NCBI RefSeq assembly: GCF_003226555.1
Contig: NZ_QKQS01000003.1
Location: 62,001 to 126,000 of the forward strand
Length of the DNA: 64,000 bases
Reading direction: 5' to 3'
Origin: Rhodopseudomonas palustris
Lineage (GTDB): Bacteria > Pseudomonadota > Alphaproteobacteria > Rhizobiales > Xanthobacteraceae
The translations under genes and the position numbers were made by a program. Below the pieces are notes generated by a model. That model was not told the origin of the DNA and did no database searches. It was given only the letters and a program-made list of their open reading frames with translations. Every line of letters starts with the position of its first letter. Within the stretch, counting starts at the first letter, position 1. Positions 19,711 to 28,281 of the stretch are shown here, in pieces.

Positions 19711-20843
19711 CCGTGCCCAATCATTTCGAACTGCTCGGGACCGACGGCGCCGCACGCACCGGACGGCTCACCACACCGCACGGCGTGGTGCGCACGCCGG
19801 CCTTCATGCCGGTCGGCACCGCGGGTGCGATGAAGGGGCTGCATTGGCGCGAGGTGCGCGACGCCGGCGCCGACATCGTGCTCGGCAACACCTATCACCT
19901 GATGCTGCGGCCCGGCGCCGAGCGGATCGCCGCGCTCGGCGGGCTGCAGCGCTTCACCACCTGGAACGGGCCGATGCTGACCGATTCCGGGGGCTTCCAG
20001 GTGATGTCGCTGGCCCAGCTGCGCAAGGTCAACGAGCAGGCGGTGACGTTCCGCTCGCACATCGACGGCGCCGCGCTCGAATTGTCGCCGGAGCGCGCGA
20101 TCGAGGTGCAGCGTCTGCTCGGCTCGGACATCGCGATGCAGCTCGACGAATGCGTGCGGCTGCCGGCCGATCGCGCCGATATCGAACGGGCGATGCAATT
20201 GTCGCTGCGCTGGGCGGAGCGCTGCAAGCGCGCGTTCGAAACCGCGCCGGCCGGCTACATGCTGTTCGGCATCGTTCAGGGCGGCGACGTGCCGGAGCTG
20301 CGCCACGCCTCGGCGCAGGGGCTGATCGACATCGGCTTCCACGGCTATGCGATCGGCGGCCTCGCGGTCGGCGAACCGCAGGAGGTGATGATGGCGATGA
20401 TCGAGGAGGTCGCGCCGATCCTGCCCGCGGACCGGCCGCGCTATCTGATGGGCGTCGGCACGCCCGAGGACATATTGGAAGCGGTGGCGCGCGGCATCGA
20501 CATGTTCGACTGCGTGATGCCGACCCGCAACGGCCGCCACGGCCTGGCGTTCACGCAATACGGCCCGATCAACCTGCGCAACGCCAAGCATGCCGACGAC
20601 CCGCGACCGCTCGACGAAGAGAGCGACTGGCCGTCGACGCGCAACTACTCGCGGGCCTATCTGCACCATCTGGTGAAGTCGAGCGAGACGCTCGGCGCCA
20701 TGCTGCTGTCGGAGATCAACACCGCTTATTATCAACGGTTGATGCGCGACATCCGCGCCGCGATCGCCGCGGGGCAGTTCGAAGAGTTCAGGCTCCGCAC
20801 CCGCGCCGGGTGGGAACGGGGCGACGTCGCGGCGCGGGCGTAA
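19707..20843 (+). CDS. tgt: Queuine/preQ1 tRNA-ribosyltransferase without the usual zinc ligands
   Basis: This 378-residue enzyme exchanges guanine 34 for preQ1 in tRNAs with GUN anticodons. Substrate motifs are intact: '[11 protein letters not shown]', 'FGIVQGG' and the nucleophile segment '[12 protein letters not shown]'. The C-terminal zinc site, which in the E. coli enzyme is C302, C304, C307 and H333, aligns to S306, W308, T311 and I337, so no zinc ligand is left although the flanks '[11 protein letters not shown]' and 'YYQRLM' are conserved. The protein is otherwise full length, so it is probably active with a metal-free subdomain. Confidence 0.96.
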   Translation: MTVPNHFELLGTDGAARTGRLTTPHGVVRTPAFMPVGTAGAMKGLHWREVRDAGADIVLGNTYHLMLRPGAERIAALGGLQRFTTWNGPMLTDSGGFQVMSLAQLRKVNEQAVTFRSHIDGAALELSPERAIEVQRLLGSDIAMQLDECVRLPADRADIERAMQLSLRWAERCKRAFETAPAGYMLFGIVQGGDVPELRHASAQGLIDIGFHGYAIGGLAVGEPQEVMMAMIEEVAPILPADRPRYLMGVGTPEDILEAVARGIDMFDCVMPTRNGRHGLAFTQYGPINLRNAKHADDPRPLDEESDWPSTRNYSRAYLHHLVKSSETLGAMLLSEINTAYYQRLMRDIRAAIAAGQFEEFRLRTRAGWERGDVAARA

Positions 20844-20883
20844 CGGATAGGTGGCAGCAGCGTTTAAGCTGCGGCCTTTGCCC

Positions 20884-22584
20884 TCAGATCAGCGATGGTC
20901 TGCTGGATCGTTCGAGAACGGTGACGCGGTCATAAACCGGGTGGAGTGCATCCTGGTGACTCACGGCGACGATGGTCGCCGCTGAGAGGCGCGTTCTCAG
21001 AAGTCGGTGCAGGGAGATCTCCGACGCTTTGTCCAGAGACGAAGTCGCTTCGTCGAGGACCAAGAGATCCGGCCGATAGAGCAGGGCTCGCGCGATCGAC
21101 AGCCGCTGCTTTTCGCCCTCCGAAAGCCGGACGTCCCAGCGATCCGACTGGTCGAGCTGCGAGACGAAATCATCGAGACCGACGTCCTTCAACGCCGCGA
21201 CCATCCGAGCGGCGTTCGAACCATCAGGGGCTTCCGGATAGGACAGGGCGGCGCGCAGGGTGCCGAGTGGGAGATAGGGGCGCTGAGGCAGCACGAGCGG
21301 TCGGCGCGTAGCAGTCGAGACCTTTCCATCGACGAATGGCCAAATGCCGGCGAGCGCTCGAATAAAGCTGGTTTTTCCGGTGCCGGACGGACCGGTGATC
21401 AGCAGCGAGGTGCCGGATTCGATCCGAACGCCGTCGACCGCGATGATGGGAGCCCCGGCTGCCGTCTTCACGACGATTTCTGAAGCATCCAGCGCGGCGC
21501 CGTCAGGAGAGCACACTTCTGCATCTGCGGCCTTGGACCGTTCCATGACCTCGGCGAATTGCGATAGCCGGTGTGTCACGGCGGCAAGCTCGGCGAGCTT
21601 CAGATAGGCGTTGATGAAGTAAGAGAACGAATTTCGAACCTCATTGAACGCAGATCCGGATTGCATGAACGATCCGAGCTGCATCGTTCCGCCGAAGAAC
21701 AGCGGCGCCATGACGAAGTAAGGAAAATACAGCGAGTAGCGCTTGTAGGATTCGGAGAACAATCCGATCAACTGCTGGAGCTTCATCAGCCGAAACCAGT
21801 TGTCGACGATGGCTTGAAATCGCTGGGCGAGGCCGCGCTTCTCGAAATCTTCGCCGTGCAGCAGCGCGACTGCCTCGCTGTTCTCGCGAAGGCGCACGAG
21901 CGCGAAGCGGAAATCGGCCTCGCGCCGCTCCTGCTCGAAATCGATTCCGATCAAGCGGCGGCCGATCCAATGGGTGACGGCGCTGCCAGCCACCGCATAG
22001 ATCAACGCCGCCCAGACCAGATAGCCGGGAATGGTCACGCCGAAAATGGAGAAGGGAATGCTGCTGGACAGCGCCCACAAGATTGCGACGAACGAGGTCA
22101 GACGCGCGATGGCGCCGATCAGCCCCACCAGGAGTTCCAGGGTCAGGCTGATATAGGAGCGGACGTCTTCGGCGATCCGCTGATCCGGATTATCGACGGC
22201 GCCGGCCGCCATCGTCGCGCGGTAGTGGGTTGATCCATGCAGCCATCTGTCGAGATAATGCGCGGTCATCCAGCTGCGCCAGCGAATGGTGAGCCATTGG
22301 CCGAGATAGCGCTGATACACCGCCCCGCAGATGTGGAACACGGCGATCAGCGCGTACACCCAGAACTGTTCGATGAAGCCGGGCCAGTTCTTGTCCTGGA
22401 GCGTCTGGAAGAACGCGTTGCGCCAGTAGTTCTCGGCGACGGCGGCACCGACGGCGACGAGTTGCGCACCGATCAGGCTCGCAAGGAGACCCAAACCAAT
22501 CCAACGCTGATCCGAGCGGAAATACGGCACCGCAAGACGCAAGGCGCTGCGCAGGCCTGCGCGGAGGGAAAGCGGGGAGGTCAA
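20884..22584 (-). CDS. SbmA/BacA-type ABC transporter (fused membrane and ATPase domains)
   Basis: This 566-residue fusion has an SbmA/BacA-like membrane domain (about residues 1-350; several helices, with 'YQRYLGQWLTIRWRSWMT' and 'ENSEAVALLHGE') and an ATPase domain with Walker A 'GPSGTGKT', signature 'LSEGEKQRLSIARAL' and Walker B 'LLVLDEATSSLD'. The architecture is that of YddA and of Rv1819c, the latter shown to import vitamin B12 in Mycobacterium tuberculosis. It is the last gene of a cobalamin-riboswitch operon, its ATG overlapping the stop of the FhuF-like gene. Corrinoid import across the inner membrane is therefore inferred; peptide or siderophore transport is the alternative. Confidence 0.88.
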   Translation of the reverse strand: MTSPLSLRAGLRSALRLAVPYFRSDQRWIGLGLLASLIGAQLVAVGAAVAENYWRNAFFQTLQDKNWPGFIEQFWVYALIAVFHICGAVYQRYLGQWLTIRWRSWMTAHYLDRWLHGSTHYRATMAAGAVDNPDQRIAEDVRSYISLTLELLVGLIGAIARLTSFVAILWALSSSIPFSIFGVTIPGYLVWAALIYAVAGSAVTHWIGRRLIGIDFEQERREADFRFALVRLRENSEAVALLHGEDFEKRGLAQRFQAIVDNWFRLMKLQQLIGLFSESYKRYSLYFPYFVMAPLFFGGTMQLGSFMQSGSAFNEVRNSFSYFINAYLKLAELAAVTHRLSQFAEVMERSKAADAEVCSPDGAALDASEIVVKTAAGAPIIAVDGVRIESGTSLLITGPSGTGKTSFIRALAGIWPFVDGKVSTATRRPLVLPQRPYLPLGTLRAALSYPEAPDGSNAARMVAALKDVGLDDFVSQLDQSDRWDVRLSEGEKQRLSIARALLYRPDLLVLDEATSSLDKASEISLHRLLRTRLSAATIVAVSHQDALHPVYDRVTVLERSSRPSLI

Positions 22585-23345
22585 TCGGAGCGCCCTATCA
22601 GATCGGAAAGTTGTGGCCGTGCTTCAGGAACGGGGCAGGCGCTACAGAACCGGCGGTCGGGAAGCCGATATTGTAAGCAGCAGACTCGGCGGGTCCGGAC
22701 GCCGTCTCGGTCATGGACGGCGCCGGCGAGTGGATTCGGGAGCCCCCCGGCCCAACGAGCACTTGCCAGGATCTCCTGCGCCTCCGCGAGCCGCCGTGAC
22801 GGGCCGGCAACCTGTTCGATCCGACGAAGCATAGCCTCAAAGGTGTTGCCGGCGTTGCTCCAACAGACGCGGCGCGTGAGTTTTGTGCGAGCTGTCAGCA
22901 GATCGATCAAAGGCGCTAAATGATCGAAGACAAGCGACCGAAGCCGTCCGAACGGATCCTGCTCGCCGGTCTGGAAGCTCTCCTGTCCGATCTGAACTGC
23001 GGCAACTCGTCCGTCCTCGGCCATGACGAAATGGACTTGGTCCAGGCCGATCGCCACTGAACGACCGAGGCAGACGTCGGCCAGAAGAACCGGTGGCAGG
23101 ACGACGTTGAGATACCACTTCATCCAGATCGAATGCGTGGCGCGTTCGTCGAACTGGTCGAACCGCTTCGCAAAGCGGTTGTGAATGAGGGATCGGTGGG
23201 GGCTGACGAGCAAAGCGTCAGCCGGCAAGGTCGGGCGGGGATCCTCCGGACCGACCAGGCTGCCTGCGAACGACGCGGTGCCTTCATGGCTGGCCGCGAG
23301 ATCGTCGATCTCGCGGCAGAGGGCGGCGGGAGGGATCGCGATCAC
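22581..23345 (-). CDS. FhuF-like [2Fe-2S] reductase
   Basis: This 254-residue protein (GTG start) belongs to the FhuF ferric-siderophore reductase family. The C-terminal cluster motif is C-C-x10-C-x2-C ('RVCCLQY', then 'FCSACPV'), which binds an unusual 2Fe-2S centre. The middle segment 'HSIWMKWYLNVVLPPVLLA' is also family-like. It follows the TonB receptor by 24 nt and overlaps the ABC transporter start. In a cobalamin-riboswitch operon a role in reducing the corrinoid cobalt, for instance to release the upper ligand, is a possible alternative to iron-siderophore reduction; this is inference. Confidence 0.85.
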   Translation of the reverse strand: MIAIPPAALCREIDDLAASHEGTASFAGSLVGPEDPRPTLPADALLVSPHRSLIHNRFAKRFDQFDERATHSIWMKWYLNVVLPPVLLADVCLGRSVAIGLDQVHFVMAEDGRVAAVQIGQESFQTGEQDPFGRLRSLVFDHLAPLIDLLTARTKLTRRVCWSNAGNTFEAMLRRIEQVAGPSRRLAEAQEILASARWAGGLPNPLAGAVHDRDGVRTRRVCCLQYRLPDRRFCSACPVPEARPQLSDLIGRSD

Positions 23346-23369
23346 GGGGGGATGCCCTCCCGCGCCGGC

Positions 23370-25700
23370 TCAGAACCGGACCCGGATCGTACCGTCGACA
23401 GTGCGGCCAAGCCCATAATAGCATTGGCTCAGCGCATCGCAGGATCCGACGTAGCGCTTGTCGGTCAGGTTCTTGACGTTGAGCGCGACGTCCCAGTTCT
23501 GCAGGCTGGCGGAGATCGCCCCCAGCCGATAGCGCAGCGACAGGTCGACCAGCGTAAACGACGGGATCTCCGTGGTGTTGAGCGTATCGGCGAACGACGA
23601 TCCGACGTAGCGCACCCCGCCGCCCAGCGTCAGGCCGGCGAGGACGCTGGTGTCTTCGAAGCTGTAGGTGGTCCACAGCGACGCGGCATGGCGGGGCATG
23701 CTGACCGGATCCTTGCCGATGCCGCCGGCTGTGTTGGTGGCCGTCACCTTGGGGGACAGATAGGTGTAGGCAGCGGACGAATTGAAACCGTAGAGACGGG
23801 TGGTCTTCACCTCGATCTCGGCGCCGCTGGCTTCGACCGAACTGGTCTGGACGGCGTAGCCGGGATTGACGAGATCAGCCGTCAGCACGTTGTTCTGGGT
23901 GATGTTGAAGCCCGCCGTTGAGATCGCCAGGTTCATGCCGGGCGGCAGATATTTGACGCCACCCTCGATCTGGTCGCCCGTGACCGGAATGAACGGGCGT
24001 CCGGAGAAGTCGGTGCCGATCGTCGGCGCAAACGACTGAGAATAGTTGACGTACGGCGCAACGCCACTGTCGAATGCGTAGATGGCTCCAGCCTGATAGG
24101 TGGTGGCGTTGTCGTTCTGACGCGTCCACGGCGGCTGCGTGAAATTGCCGGTCGCCGGCACCAAGGCTTGGCTCTGCTGAGCGAAATGCGCGGTGTCGTT
24201 GCGAGCGCCGAACAGGACGGAGAGCCGTCCGAGCTCGATTCGGTCCTGCAGATAGACACCGATCTGATCGACGTTCTGATAGCGTTTGGTCGTCAGTGGA
24301 TTGTTCGGGAGCGCTGCGCCGTAAAGCGGCATGTAATAATTGAGCAGGAAGTTTCCGGTGCCGCGATTGGTTCCCGTGCCCTGATAATTCGGGATCGACG
24401 CATAGTCGACGCCGAACATCACGTGATGACGCAACGGACCGGTCTCGAAGTCGGCCTTCAGGCGATTGTCGATCTGGAAGATGTCGATATTGTATTGCTG
24501 ATAGGCCATCTGCCGCTGCGTCGTCACGTTGCCGGTCGAGCGGCTCTGGACTTCGCGAAGCGAAATGTCGATGTTCTGGTAGGCGAAATTCTGCTGGATC
24601 GAGAAGACGTCGTTGAACTGATGCTTGAACTCGTAGCCGATCCGGTAGCTTTCCTTCGAAGTGTCGTGATAGTTCGGTTCGCCCAGAAACGTCTTGCGCG
24701 AAATGAACTGGCCATTGGTGCCGGGTACAACTGTGCCGACATAGGGCAGAGGCTGCAGCACCGTGAGGTGCGGGTCGTATTGGTAGCTGGCGAGCAGGGT
24801 CAGGCTGGTATCTTCGTTCGGCCGGATCGTCACCGAAGGCGCGAAGAAGATCCGCTCGTTCTTGGTGAAATCGATCTCGCCGTCGCCCATCTTGCCGACG
24901 CCGACGAAGCGATACAACACGCTCTTGTTTTCGTTGGCCGGACCGCTGACGTCGAACGCGCCCTCGAGATAACCCCGCAGGCCCATGCGCAGCAGTGCTT
25001 CGCCGAACGGGGTTTCGGTCGGACGCTTGCTGGTGAGATCTATGATGCCGCCGGGGCTGCCCTGACCGTAGAGGGTGGATGCGGGACCTTTGAGGACGTC
25101 GACTCGTTCGAGGCCGTTGCGTTCGAATCCCCAGTTGCTGTCGTGCAGTTTGAGGCCGTCAAGGTACTGAAACGCTTCGAAGCCGCGCACGCGATTGTAT
25201 TCGCGCGTCAGGTTGCCCTGTCGGAAGAAGCCGCCGACGCCGGCGGTGTACTGGAGAGCTTCCTGCACGGACGCGGCGTCGCGGTCGAAGATTTCCTGAG
25301 CGGTGACGGTCGATGTGCTTCGCGGCAGGGCCAGGATCGGCGTGTTCGTCTTCGAGCCGACGCTGGTCGCGGTCGCGATGTAGCCGTTCAGGCCGGGCAC
25401 GCTGATGCCAGGATCGGTCTGCCGAGCTGGAACGGGGGGAGGCGATGCAGCAGTCGTGCGTGCCACCCTTGGGCTGCGGCGCGACGCAGCAGAGCGCGCC
25501 TCGCGCGCGGGCGGACTGCGTCGGACGTTGCCGTCTTGCTGCACTACGACCGGCGGCAGATCGGGATTGCTCGATCGAGATTGTTGGGCATGCGAGGCGT
25601 CCAGCCCGGCGCCGCTGATGAGCAGTGCGCCGGTTGCGCACGCGGCGAGATAGTTGCGCCGCGCAGTGCGCGTGCCCGAACGATCCGAACCGACAGACAT
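23370..25700 (-). CDS. TonB-dependent outer-membrane receptor, cobalamin-riboswitch controlled
   Basis: This 776-residue receptor starts at the ATG at 25700, preceded by GGGGGAAG. A signal peptide runs to about 'DASHAQ'. A Pro/Arg-rich linker, the plug domain with 'RVRGFEAFQYLDGLK' and 'VDVLKGPASTLYGQGSPGGIIDL', and a 22-strand barrel ending in '...TVDGTIRVRF' (C-terminal Phe) follow. By sequence it looks like the hydroxamate-siderophore receptor group rather than BtuB, yet a cobalamin riboswitch leads it, so corrinoid (or cobalt-chelate) uptake is the likeliest role. The frame is open further upstream, but that part is the riboswitch. Confidence 0.92.
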   Translation of the reverse strand: MSVGSDRSGTRTARRNYLAACATGALLISGAGLDASHAQQSRSSNPDLPPVVVQQDGNVRRSPPAREARSAASRRSPRVARTTAASPPPVPARQTDPGISVPGLNGYIATATSVGSKTNTPILALPRSTSTVTAQEIFDRDAASVQEALQYTAGVGGFFRQGNLTREYNRVRGFEAFQYLDGLKLHDSNWGFERNGLERVDVLKGPASTLYGQGSPGGIIDLTSKRPTETPFGEALLRMGLRGYLEGAFDVSGPANENKSVLYRFVGVGKMGDGEIDFTKNERIFFAPSVTIRPNEDTSLTLLASYQYDPHLTVLQPLPYVGTVVPGTNGQFISRKTFLGEPNYHDTSKESYRIGYEFKHQFNDVFSIQQNFAYQNIDISLREVQSRSTGNVTTQRQMAYQQYNIDIFQIDNRLKADFETGPLRHHVMFGVDYASIPNYQGTGTNRGTGNFLLNYYMPLYGAALPNNPLTTKRYQNVDQIGVYLQDRIELGRLSVLFGARNDTAHFAQQSQALVPATGNFTQPPWTRQNDNATTYQAGAIYAFDSGVAPYVNYSQSFAPTIGTDFSGRPFIPVTGDQIEGGVKYLPPGMNLAISTAGFNITQNNVLTADLVNPGYAVQTSSVEASGAEIEVKTTRLYGFNSSAAYTYLSPKVTATNTAGGIGKDPVSMPRHAASLWTTYSFEDTSVLAGLTLGGGVRYVGSSFADTLNTTEIPSFTLVDLSLRYRLGAISASLQNWDVALNVKNLTDKRYVGSCDALSQCYYGLGRTVDGTIRVRF

Positions 25701-25899
25701 ACTTCCCCCAAATTCCAAGCATCTGTCTGCTACGACGTTCGCGGGTGGATCGCCGACGCAAATCGGCTTTCGGCTGTCGCGGGTCGAGAACGCGTCGTTT
25801 TGATTGAGACAGATGAACTGACGACGAGGCTTGGCCTCGCGGCAAGGTGACACGTCACCGCGACAAGCTCGTCCCTCGCGAGTGATGCTCGGGGAGCTT

Positions 25900-26125
25900 C
25901 GCTCCGGTTCACCCCGACCGGCGCGTTCGCACATGACCACTGCTGACGGCAGGTCTCCTGGCTCGCGGGTCGTCGTCTCCAGTCGCCTTCCCGGATCGAG
26001 GACAAAGATCCAGTGGCCGTCTGACCGAGACTCGTCGCTTACAGTTGCGGGGGCAGCCGCGGCATTGGAGAAAAATCTCCGCACCGCATTCCCTTTTGAT
26101 CCTCCCGAAGGAAGAACCGTCAAGC
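25900..26125 (-). ncRNA. Cobalamin riboswitch upstream of the TonB receptor operon
   Basis: Read on the minus strand, the element shows the conserved core GCTGCCCCCGCAACTGT (26057-26041) and the B12 box GACCCGCGAGCCAGGAGACC (ends at 25949). A hairpin CCGGT-CGGGGTGA-ACCGG at 25921-25904 supplies the loop expected to kiss loop L5. The receptor ATG lies about 200 nt further on, so control is in the leader of the receptor gene. Translated through, the B12 box gives the false 'REPGDLP' peptide that inflates the open frame. Confidence 0.95.
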
Positions 26126-26301
26126 GATCGTTAAGATCGCAGTTCGGCCAAGTCAATCGAACAATGGCGAAATCAAGATCATCGCCGTGAGGCTTTCACG
26201 TCTATTTGGGAGAGTAGTGTCGGACAGGTTGTATGACCGCCTACGTTGCATGTGAAAGTCGTATTTCCTATTCCGGCGGACGGCATCTGCGTCTTGCCCA
26301 A

Positions 26302-27138
26302 TCAGTGCCTTCCGCGATCCCTGATGATCTCGATCTCGGCTGCGACACGCCGCCAACTCGTCTCGATAGTTTCGCCGGTGGCCGCCGCCCAGATCACGCG
26401 TCGGCCGAGCCGGCGCGCGATCTCGAAATCGACGCTGCCTGGTAAGCCTGCGAGATCGAGGATGGATGCGGATTCGGGAAGCCGTGCCACGATGGTGGCG
26501 CCGACCTGATGAGCGAAGCTGGTCGAAATCAGCAGGTCAATTCCGGCCGCGACGGCCGGCATGTCTTCGAAGCGATGCGGCACAGCGCCAGCGCTTCTGA
26601 GGGCAACATAGTCATCGATGGTGGCGGCGGTGGCGTGGATCCTGACATCGAGAGCTGCGAGACGGTCGACCAGAGCGGCAACGAGGTCGCGGTCGCCGAC
26701 CACACCCACGGCAATCTGTTCGCGCGATTGCGGCTGGTCCGGTCCCAGATCGAGGGCGTTGATCGAGGGAGTTGCGAGATCCGGGCCGGAACAGCCGTGG
26801 CCGATGCTGAGCTGCCGCCGCCACGGATCGTCATGATCCTCGGTGGCTGGCGGAAGACAGTCAGCAGATGGGGCGCCGGACCGGGGAGGGCGTTCGCGGA
26901 GCACGGCGATCCTGACCACCGCCTCCAATCCCCGCCAGAATTCGAATTGCAGGCGCCACATGACGTGACGCCAACTCCACCGCCTTTCGGGCGGCGACGG
27001 TGTCCGAGATGATTGGGTCGCGATCTGCTCGGCCGTCTCGGCGGCCGAAGCGTCGCCTTGCGCGTTTCGCCTGGTCGTTGAAACGACCGCCGCAATCCGG
27101 CGTGGCTCTTGGGCTGGCTTGGGATGGTTCGGCGGCAC
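26302..27138 (-). CDS. Unrecognised protein at the end of the nrdAB operon
   Basis: This open frame (up to 278 residues, GTG start) begins 4 nt after the nrdB stop, so it is co-transcribed with nrdAB. The first ~95 residues are low complexity and poorly conserved in character. Residues from about 140 look like a Rossmann unit: 'QIAVGVVGDRDLVAALVDRLAAL', 'GIDLLISTSFAHQVG', 'ESASILDLAGLPGSVDFEIARRLGRR'. This recalls NAD-binding dehydrogenase or dipicolinate-synthase A-like folds, but I cannot name it. An internal start is possible. A nucleotide or redox role linked to ribonucleotide reduction is only inferred. Confidence 0.6.
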   Translation of the reverse strand: MPPNHPKPAQEPRRIAAVVSTTRRNAQGDASAAETAEQIATQSSRTPSPPERRWSWRHVMWRLQFEFWRGLEAVVRIAVLRERPPRSGAPSADCLPPATEDHDDPWRRQLSIGHGCSGPDLATPSINALDLGPDQPQSREQIAVGVVGDRDLVAALVDRLAALDVRIHATAATIDDYVALRSAGAVPHRFEDMPAVAAGIDLLISTSFAHQVGATIVARLPESASILDLAGLPGSVDFEIARRLGRRVIWAAATGETIETSWRRVAAEIEIIRDRGRH

Positions 27139-27142
27139 GTCG

Positions 27143-28261
27143 CTAGTCCCAGTCCAGTGCGCCGCCGTTCTGGTACTCGATCACACGAGTCTCGAAGAAG
27201 TTCTTCTCTTTCTTCAGGTCCATCGTCTCGGACATCCACGGGAACGGATTTTCCGCGTCAGCGAACACCGGACGAAGCCCGAGCTGCACGCAGCGCCGGT
27301 TTGCAATGAAATGCATGTAGGTTTCGCACAAGGTGGCGTTCAGTCCGAGCAGGCCCTGGGGCATGGTGTCCCGGCCGTAGGCCGCCTCCAACCGGGCGGC
27401 GTCGTGAATCATGGCGCGAATTTCGTCCTGAAACGATGCGGTCCACACCTGCGGATTTTCCATCTTGATCTGGTTGATGACGTCGATGCCGAAGTTCAGG
27501 TGGATCGACTCGTCCCGCAGAATGTACTGATACTGCTCGGCGATCCCGGTCATCTTCTGCCGCCGGCCGAGCGACAGGATCTGCACGAAGCCGGTGTAGA
27601 ACCACATCCCCTCGAACACGACGTAGAAGGCGACGAGATCGCGCAGAAACGCTTGGTCGGTCGCCGGCGTTCCGGTGTTGAAATGCGGGTCGTCGAGATG
27701 CCGAGTGTACTCGAGCGCCCACGCCGCTTTGTCGGTGATCGACGGCACCTCCCGATACATGTTGAACAGCTCGCCCTCGTCGAGGCCGAGACTTTCGACG
27801 ATGTACTGGAAGGTGTGGGTGTGCACCGCCTCTTCGAATGCCTGGCGCAGCAGATATTGCCGGCATTCAGGATTGGTCAGGTGGCGATAGATCGCCAGCA
27901 CGATGTTGTTGGCGACCAGCGACTCCGAGGCGGCGAAGAAGCCGAGATTGCGCTTCACCATCCGGCGCTCGTCCTCGGTCAGGCCGTCGCGCGACTTCCA
28001 CAGCGCGATGTCGGCCTGCATCGAGACTTCGGTCGGCATCCAATGGTTGTTGCAGGCGGCGAGATATTTCTCCCACGCCCAGCGATACTTCAGCGGAAGA
28101 AGCTGATTGACGTCGGCGCGCGCGTTGATCATCCGCTTGTCGTCGACCCGCACCCGGGCGGCACCGCGATCGATCGTGCCGAGTCCGGTGGCATCGGCCT
28201 GAAGCACGGCGTCTGAATCTGCGAACAGGGAAGCGTTCTGAGCTTTGACAGCTTGCAGCAT
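27143..28261 (-). CDS. nrdB: Ribonucleotide reductase small subunit, class Ic type (NrdB)
   Basis: This 372-residue radical-generating subunit pairs with NrdA. Metal ligands read E113, E144, H147, E217, E251 and H254, spaced as in the Chlamydia class Ic protein. The first ligand is Glu in place of the Asp of class Ia, and the residue that carries the tyrosyl radical is Phe (F151 in 'HTHTF'). These are the hallmarks of class Ic enzymes that use a Mn(IV)/Fe(III) centre. The ATG at 28261 was chosen because CGGAG lies 9 nt upstream; an ATG 9 nt earlier abuts that site. nrdA ends 20 nt upstream. Confidence 0.95.
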   Translation of the reverse strand: MLQAVKAQNASLFADSDAVLQADATGLGTIDRGAARVRVDDKRMINARADVNQLLPLKYRWAWEKYLAACNNHWMPTEVSMQADIALWKSRDGLTEDERRMVKRNLGFFAASESLVANNIVLAIYRHLTNPECRQYLLRQAFEEAVHTHTFQYIVESLGLDEGELFNMYREVPSITDKAAWALEYTRHLDDPHFNTGTPATDQAFLRDLVAFYVVFEGMWFYTGFVQILSLGRRQKMTGIAEQYQYILRDESIHLNFGIDVINQIKMENPQVWTASFQDEIRAMIHDAARLEAAYGRDTMPQGLLGLNATLCETYMHFIANRRCVQLGLRPVFADAENPFPWMSETMDLKKEKNFFETRVIEYQNGGALDWD

Positions 28262-28281
28262 GTTGGACATCTCCGGTTCGC

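Noticed and set aside
25701-26156. N-terminal extension of the TonB receptor by ~150 residues
   Set aside because: The stretch is the cobalamin riboswitch. Translating the B12 box gives 'REPGDLP', and a signal peptide begins at the ATG at 25700.
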